Source: Bacteroidetes bacterium QS_8_64_10 (GTDB taxonomy: Bacteria; Bacteroidota; Rhodothermia; Rhodothermales; Salinibacteraceae). From it: a stretch of DNA of 17,687 nt. The position numbers were made by a program, and so were the translations under genes. Of the stretch, positions 14,036 through 17,687 are shown piece after piece. Where the stretch lies: NCBI GenBank assembly GCA_003022505.1, contig PXTQ01000064.1, positions 1 to 17,687 on the forward strand, given 5' to 3'. The notes under the pieces were generated by a model. The model had not been told where the DNA came from. It was given only the letters and a program-made list of their open reading frames with translations, and made no database searches. How positions within the stretch are numbered: the stretch's first letter is position 1; each line of letters starts with the position of its first letter.

Positions 14036-14260
14036 GCCGTCAGTTGATAATTCATAAGCAAAAGGATTGGAAGAATCGCAGGAGGCGGACGGCCAACACC
14101 CCAACAAAAAGTGTGCGAATCAAGAGGCGAAACGAGCGTGCTTTCTCGTATCTTTTTTGTTTTGCACAAAGCCAATACTTATGAGTGTTATGAACTACTT
14201 GCTACAAGCAAATGAGTTCCGTACCGCAACCAGGTTGTGTCCTGCGAATGACCCGTCTTT
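14036..14260. other. Non-coding spacer between the dead regulator and the GAF/PAS kinase
   Basis: These 225 bases are more AT-rich than the rest and carry no credible ORF. They hold the terminal-repeat word TGCGAATCAAGAG at 14114-14126 and T-runs around 14151-14165. The 3' end of the upstream kinase gene (TCA at 14261) borders it. Confidence 0.5.
14114..14126 (-). repeat. Partial third copy of the structured repeat terminus
   Basis: TGCGAATCAAGAG is identical to 13 of the 15 bases of the left terminus of copy B. The next bases (GCGAAACGAGCGTGCTTTC) are only loosely similar to the inside of the element. Read toward the dead response regulator it gives CTCTTGATTCGCA, the same orientation relative to a downstream gene as at the ABC and amidohydrolase genes. 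Confidence 0.6.
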
Positions 14261-16237
14261 TCACGCCGCGACAGGCTCCTGCGTGGCGGTTTCACGTCCC
14301 TCGCGCCGGATGGCGAGCCCCATGCCGGTGCCCTCGTAGGCGCTGCGCCCGTGCAGGCGCTTGAAGGGCGTGAAAATGCGATCCAGGTACTTTTCGTCGA
14401 AGCCGATGCCGTTGTCTTCGACCTGAATCCGGCATCGCTCCGTCGCATCATCTGCTTCTATCCGTTCGGCGCTCACGCGGACGACGGGCGGCTCGTCGTC
14501 TCCGGCAAACTTGAGGGCGTTGCTCACGAGGTTCTGAAAGAGCTGGCGCATCTGTGTGCGGTCAGCTTCGATGACGGGCAACTCGCCCACATCGAGCGTG
14601 GCGTTCGTTTCATCGATGGCGATCTCCAGGTCGGCAAGCACGTCCTGAAGCACCTCGCCGAGATCGACGTCCTCGAACGGGTTGTCTTTCGTGGTCACGC
14701 GCGCGAACTCCAGCAGGTCGGTAATCAGTCCGGACATACGCTCGGCGGCGTCCCGAATCCGATCCATGTAGTGCCGCCCCATGTCGTCGACGGCGTCGGC
14801 GTACTCGTCTTCCAGCAGCGAGGCGAAGGCGCGCACCTTGCGCAGCGGCTCTTGCAGGTCGTGGGAGGCGACGTAGGCGAAATCCTGAAGCGCCTGGTTA
14901 CGTTGCTTGAGCTGTCGGTTGATGCGCCGCAGGGCGGCCTCGGCCTCGATGCGCTCGGCCACGTCGCGCGTGACGGCAATGAGCGCGCCCGCGTCGTCGC
15001 TGCCGTCCTCCGACGGATCGACGCCGCGCACGACGGTTTCGACCCAGACGTAGTGGCCGTCAGTGTGCTGCCACCGGTAGGCGATGCGGCCCGGCTCGCC
15101 CGTGTCGAGGACGCGCCCGTAGGAAGCGCGCACGCGCATCAGGTCGTCCGGGTGCACGTGCTCGTCGATGCCCTGCCCCAGCAATTCGCTCGGAGCGCGG
15201 CCCAGGAGGGAGCGGCTGGCGGGCGAGACGTAGGTGTAACCGTCGTCGGGATGAAGGCGCGCGATGAGGTCCGTGGCGTTTTCGGCGAGGAAGCGGTATC
15301 GCTGCTCGCTACGGCGCAGGGCCTGCTCCACCTCTTTGCGGGCAGTCACGTCGTGGAACGTTACGGTCACGCCGTCGCCGAAGGGGATGGCGGTGAGCGT
15401 AAACCACCGTTCCGCGTTCCCGTGGTAAATCTCGTTGTGGTACGGCTCGCCGGATTCGAGCACCTGCACATAAGCCTCGAAGAGACCCGTTTCGCGGGCG
15501 TGCGGGTTCGTCTGCGTAAAACGCGTTCCGACGAGTTCGTGCTCCGCGTGCCCAAAGATGTCGGCGGCTGGCGGGCTTGCCATCAGCCACTCAAAGTCCA
15601 CGACGCGCCCGTTTTCGTTGCGCACCGGCTCTAAGGCGATAATGCCGTCCGTGAAGTTGTTCAGCACGCTCGTCAGGAGCACCTGCGCGTCGTCGTGCGG
15701 CTCGCCGCTCGATGGGCGTGCGGTGCGTTCCGGCGGCGCGTTCGAGCGCTCGCCGGGCGTGAGGGCAGCGCTCGCCCAGGTGCCCATCAGCCGGATCAGC
15801 TGGTTCGCTCGTTCGAGATTCACGGCGTCGGGGTCGCCGAAGAAGTTGAGCATTCCGAATCGCCCCGATGCGCCGTCCAGTGGCATACCGAGGCAGGGGG
15901 CACCCGGTGCCTCGGGGCAAGGATGCGCGAGCGGAGCGCCGTCCGCCGCCGTGACGACCCGGCCCGGCTCGGCGGTCAGGCTGTCGAAGTCATCGAGGGC
16001 GGAGCGCCAGCTCGCCGGCAGCGCGTCGTCCGGGTAGGTGCACGCGGCGCGGCAGGTGCCTTCCGTAACGCGGAAAAACGCGCCGGCGCGCAGCCCCGGC
16101 ACGTGCTCGACGACGCAACGCAGCGCCCGCCGCAGCCTGCGTTCCGGCTCGTCGCTGGCCTGCGCCAGTATGTGACTGAGACGCGCTTCCACCTCTCGTT
16201 CGTCATGGGTGCGCGAGCGGTAAGACCGATTTGACAT
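14261..16237 (-). CDS. GAF-PAS-PAS sensor histidine kinase, C-terminal ATPase end missing
   Basis: This 658-aa soluble kinase has a GAF-like domain (about 15-160), PAS 1 (about 185-300, ending VTFHDVTARKEVEQALRRSE), PAS 2 (about 308-430, ending AVTRDVAERIEAEAAL), then a phytochrome-type dimerisation helix QDFAYVASHDLQEPLRKV with His459. The ATPase domain shows N-box QNLVSNALKF (Asn573), G1 EDNGIGFD (Asp608), F-box RIFTPFKRLHGR and the start of G2, EGTGMGLAI. At residue 643 (near base 14308) the family normally continues with CRKIVERHGG and a GATF strand, about 30 residues. Here it passes straight to RREGRETATQEPVAA and stops. The ATP lid and last strand are therefore incomplete and catalysis is doubtful. 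The cognate Rcp1-like regulator immediately downstream is also dead. ATG 16235-16237 gives MSNRSYRSRT, a plausible start. Confidence 0.88.
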   Translation of the reverse strand: MSNRSYRSRTHDEREVEARLSHILAQASDEPERRLRRALRCVVEHVPGLRAGAFFRVTEGTCRAACTYPDDALPASWRSALDDFDSLTAEPGRVVTAADGAPLAHPCPEAPGAPCLGMPLDGASGRFGMLNFFGDPDAVNLERANQLIRLMGTWASAALTPGERSNAPPERTARPSSGEPHDDAQVLLTSVLNNFTDGIIALEPVRNENGRVVDFEWLMASPPAADIFGHAEHELVGTRFTQTNPHARETGLFEAYVQVLESGEPYHNEIYHGNAERWFTLTAIPFGDGVTVTFHDVTARKEVEQALRRSEQRYRFLAENATDLIARLHPDDGYTYVSPASRSLLGRAPSELLGQGIDEHVHPDDLMRVRASYGRVLDTGEPGRIAYRWQHTDGHYVWVETVVRGVDPSEDGSDDAGALIAVTRDVAERIEAEAALRRINRQLKQRNQALQDFAYVASHDLQEPLRKVRAFASLLEDEYADAVDDMGRHYMDRIRDAAERMSGLITDLLEFARVTTKDNPFEDVDLGEVLQDVLADLEIAIDETNATLDVGELPVIEADRTQMRQLFQNLVSNALKFAGDDEPPVVRVSAERIEADDATERCRIQVEDNGIGFDEKYLDRIFTPFKRLHGRSAYEGTGMGLAIRREGRETATQEPVAA

Positions 16238-16542
16238 GTTGATATCGTGATGATGGGGGTGAAGAGTGGAAGCGTGTGAGTCAAATGCCCGTAGAAACGC
16301 GGTACGCCGCGTCTTTTCGGAAAGCCGACACTACGCATGACCCATCAGCATCATGACATCAAGCAAAAGCGTATAAGGGCAAGGAGAGACGCTTTGCCGA
16401 AAAATGGCCCAGGGAGGCAGAAGCGCCGGAATGCCGCACCGGTACGGGGTGGGGCTGCCGGTGCGACAATCATGTAACACAGAAGATAAGTACGGCCCCC
16501 CAGAACCGCAACCGCTTCGCACGACTCGCGCAAATCCGCGTG
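16238..16542. other. Gap between aroC and the GAF/PAS kinase, with hairpins
   Basis: These 305 bases hold no credible ORF. They lie downstream of aroC and upstream of the kinase, both on the - strand. Two stems are visible: one at 16297-16312 (listed as a possible terminator) and GCACCGG/CCGGTGC (16436-16442 with 16458-16464, loop 15 bases). A looser pair GCAAAAGCG/CGCTTTGC lies between them. No recognised riboswitch. Confidence 0.5.
16290..16318. terminator. Possible bidirectional terminator hairpin
   Basis: ACGCGG-TACG-CCGCGT (16297-16312) is a perfect 6-bp stem with a 4-base loop. On the + strand it is followed by CTTTTC, and on the - strand by TTTCT. It lies about 230 bases past the aroC stop, so it is far for a simple terminator; the T-runs are short. 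Confidence 0.35.
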
Positions 16543-17687
16543 CTATGAGCGAAGCGCCTCGACGCGATCCCGCACGGCTTCCAGCGTGTCACCGCCCGTC
16601 TTTTCGAGGAGCGCGTTCGCCACGGCGTGTGCCACCGTCGCCTCGGCGACCGTGGAGGCGGCGGGCACGCTCGTCACGTCGCTGCGTTCGTAGCGCGTCT
16701 GGGTCGGCTCACCGGTCTCGATGTCTACGGAGTCGAGCGGTTCGATGAGCGTGGGAATTGGTTTCATGTAGCCGCGCACGATGAGGGGCATGCCGTTCGT
16801 CGTGCCGCCCTCCAGCCCGCCGGCCCGGTTCGTGCGGCGCGCGAAGCGTCCGTTCTCTTTGATGATCTCGTCGTGCACTTCGGAGCCGGGGCGGTAGGTG
16901 TTTTCGATGCCGTCGCCCACCTCCACGGCCTTTTGCGCCTGGATCGAGAGGATGGCCTGTCCCAGTTTGCCGTCGAGGCGGCGATCCCATTGCGCGTAGC
17001 TGCCCAGTCCCGGCGGCACGCCCGTGACGACGACTTCGTAGACGCCGCCGAGGGAGTCGCGCTCCTTTTTGGTCTGCTTGATGTGCTCGACGGCCTCGCG
17101 CGTGAGGTCGGGGTCGAGCATGCGCGTGTCGCTCTCGTCGGCGGCCTCGTAGAGCGCCCGCGCTCCGCCCTCGTCCAGCAGCTCCTGCGCGCGGTCCTGC
17201 CAGTCGTCGGTATTCGTGGAGCCGACCTCGCCGAGGCGCACGACGTGGCTGCCCACCTCGATGCCCAGCACGCGAAGCAGTTGCCGCGCCACCGAGCAAC
17301 ACGCGACGCGCATGGCCGTCTCGCGCGCAGAAGAGCGCTCGATGACGGGGCGGATGTCGTCGAGGCCGTATTTCTGCGTGCCCACGAGGTCAGCGTGGCC
17401 GGGGCGCGGCAGCGTGACCTTCTCGACGTCCTCGCCGTCGCCCTCCTTCGCCATCTTTTCCGGCCAGCCGGAGCGGTCCTTGTGGTGGGAGGCGTTCGGA
17501 AGCTTAAAGGCGACGGGGTGGCCCATCGTCTCGCCGAAGCGCACGCCCGCATGGATGTGCACGCGGTCGTTTTCGATCTTGGAGCGTCCGCCGCGCCCGT
17601 AGCCGAGCCAGCGCCGCGCCAGGTGCTCGTTGATGTGGTCGGCGGAGAGGGGCAGGCCCGCCGGCACGCCCTCCGCGATACCGATGA
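16543..17687 (-). CDS. aroC: Chorismate synthase (N-terminus outside window)
   Basis: This enzyme converts EPSP to chorismate with reduced FMN, the last common step of aromatic amino acid synthesis. Visible blocks are IAEGVPAGLPL at the window edge, INEHLARRWLGYGRGGRSKIE, GVRFGETMGHPVAF, PRPGHADLVGTQKYGLDDIRPVIERSSARETAMRVA, GVYEVVVTGVPPGLGSYAQWDRRLDGKLGQAILSIQA, GDGIENTYRPGSEVHDE, TNRAGGLEGGTTNGMPLIV, MKPIPTL and ERSDVTSVPAASTVAEA (each a segment of the known family order). No internal piece is missing. The frame stays open to the end of the window, and roughly 20-25 residues, including the GESHG segment, lie beyond it. The stop is TAG (16543-16545). No other shikimate gene is in view. Confidence 0.95.
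   Translation of the reverse strand, partial: IGIAEGVPAGLPLSADHINEHLARRWLGYGRGGRSKIENDRVHIHAGVRFGETMGHPVAFKLPNASHHKDRSGWPEKMAKEGDGEDVEKVTLPRPGHADLVGTQKYGLDDIRPVIERSSARETAMRVACCSVARQLLRVLGIEVGSHVVRLGEVGSTNTDDWQDRAQELLDEGGARALYEAADESDTRMLDPDLTREAVEHIKQTKKERDSLGGVYEVVVTGVPPGLGSYAQWDRRLDGKLGQAILSIQAQKAVEVGDGIENTYRPGSEVHDEIIKENGRFARRTNRAGGLEGGTTNGMPLIVRGYMKPIPTLIEPLDSVDIETGEPTQTRYERSDVTSVPAASTVAEATVAHAVANALLEKTGGDTLEAVRDRVEALRS

Noticed and set aside
14351..15634. Long + strand open frame opposite the GAF/PAS kinase
   Set aside because: Antisense shadow of a clear kinase gene, with no domain signs.
1..17687. CRISPR array, tRNA, rRNA, prophage or insertion-sequence transposase
   Set aside because: No regularly spaced direct repeats, no tRNA-like T-loop with acceptor stem, no rRNA sequence and no transposase or integrase motifs were seen on either strand.

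Overview
The window is GC-rich, gene-dense bacterial chromosome. Several traits point to the Rhodothermota/Salinibacter side of the Bacteroidota: a MetF of the Bacteroidota subtype, acidic proteins, few Shine-Dalgarno sequences, an Rcp1-like response-regulator remnant beside a phytochrome-type histidine kinase, a Uma2 protein, and intergenic micro-repeats. This placement is inference from protein style, not from a marker gene.

Layout. 1-1744 (+): the 3' part of a small sigma-70/ECF factor, a possible 51-codon ORF, and a frameshifted gene whose N-terminal half looks like a cytoplasmic anti-sigma region and whose C-terminal half looks TPR-like. 1778-2263 (-): dihydrofolate reductase, whose 5' end runs into a G/T-rich repeat and has no normal start codon. 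2471-4445 (+): a UbiA-type phosphoribosyl/prenyl transferase, then recF. 4467-7206 (-): Uma2, a ZnT9-like cation diffusion facilitator, and metF. 7528-8595 (-): a TRAP-type solute-binding lipoprotein without membrane partners. 8952-9890 (+): a lone ABC ATPase. 9895-11136 (-): an M20 amidohydrolase. 11516-16237 (-): a signalling block of hybrid histidine kinase, dead response regulator and GAF/PAS histidine kinase. 16543-17687 (-): aroC, cut by the window edge.

Two things stand out. First, several recognisable genes lack a short internal piece: recF lacks its ABC signature segment, the TRAP binding protein lacks a conserved stretch, the GAF/PAS kinase lacks the end of its ATPase domain, the putative anti-sigma gene lacks its membrane helix and is frameshifted, and the response regulator is destroyed by several lesions. 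This is either real genome erosion or a sequencing/assembly problem, and read mapping would separate the two. Second, a structured repeat of about 120-135 bp occurs twice (8807-8925 and 11157-11290). It ends in inverted repeats that place the same sequence, CTCTTGAYTCGCATT, just upstream of two divergent start codons. A partial third copy lies upstream of the dead response regulator. This is the best candidate here for an undescribed element.

No complete new multi-gene system is visible. The two folate genes (folA, metF) and aroC are housekeeping genes and are not organised as one operon.
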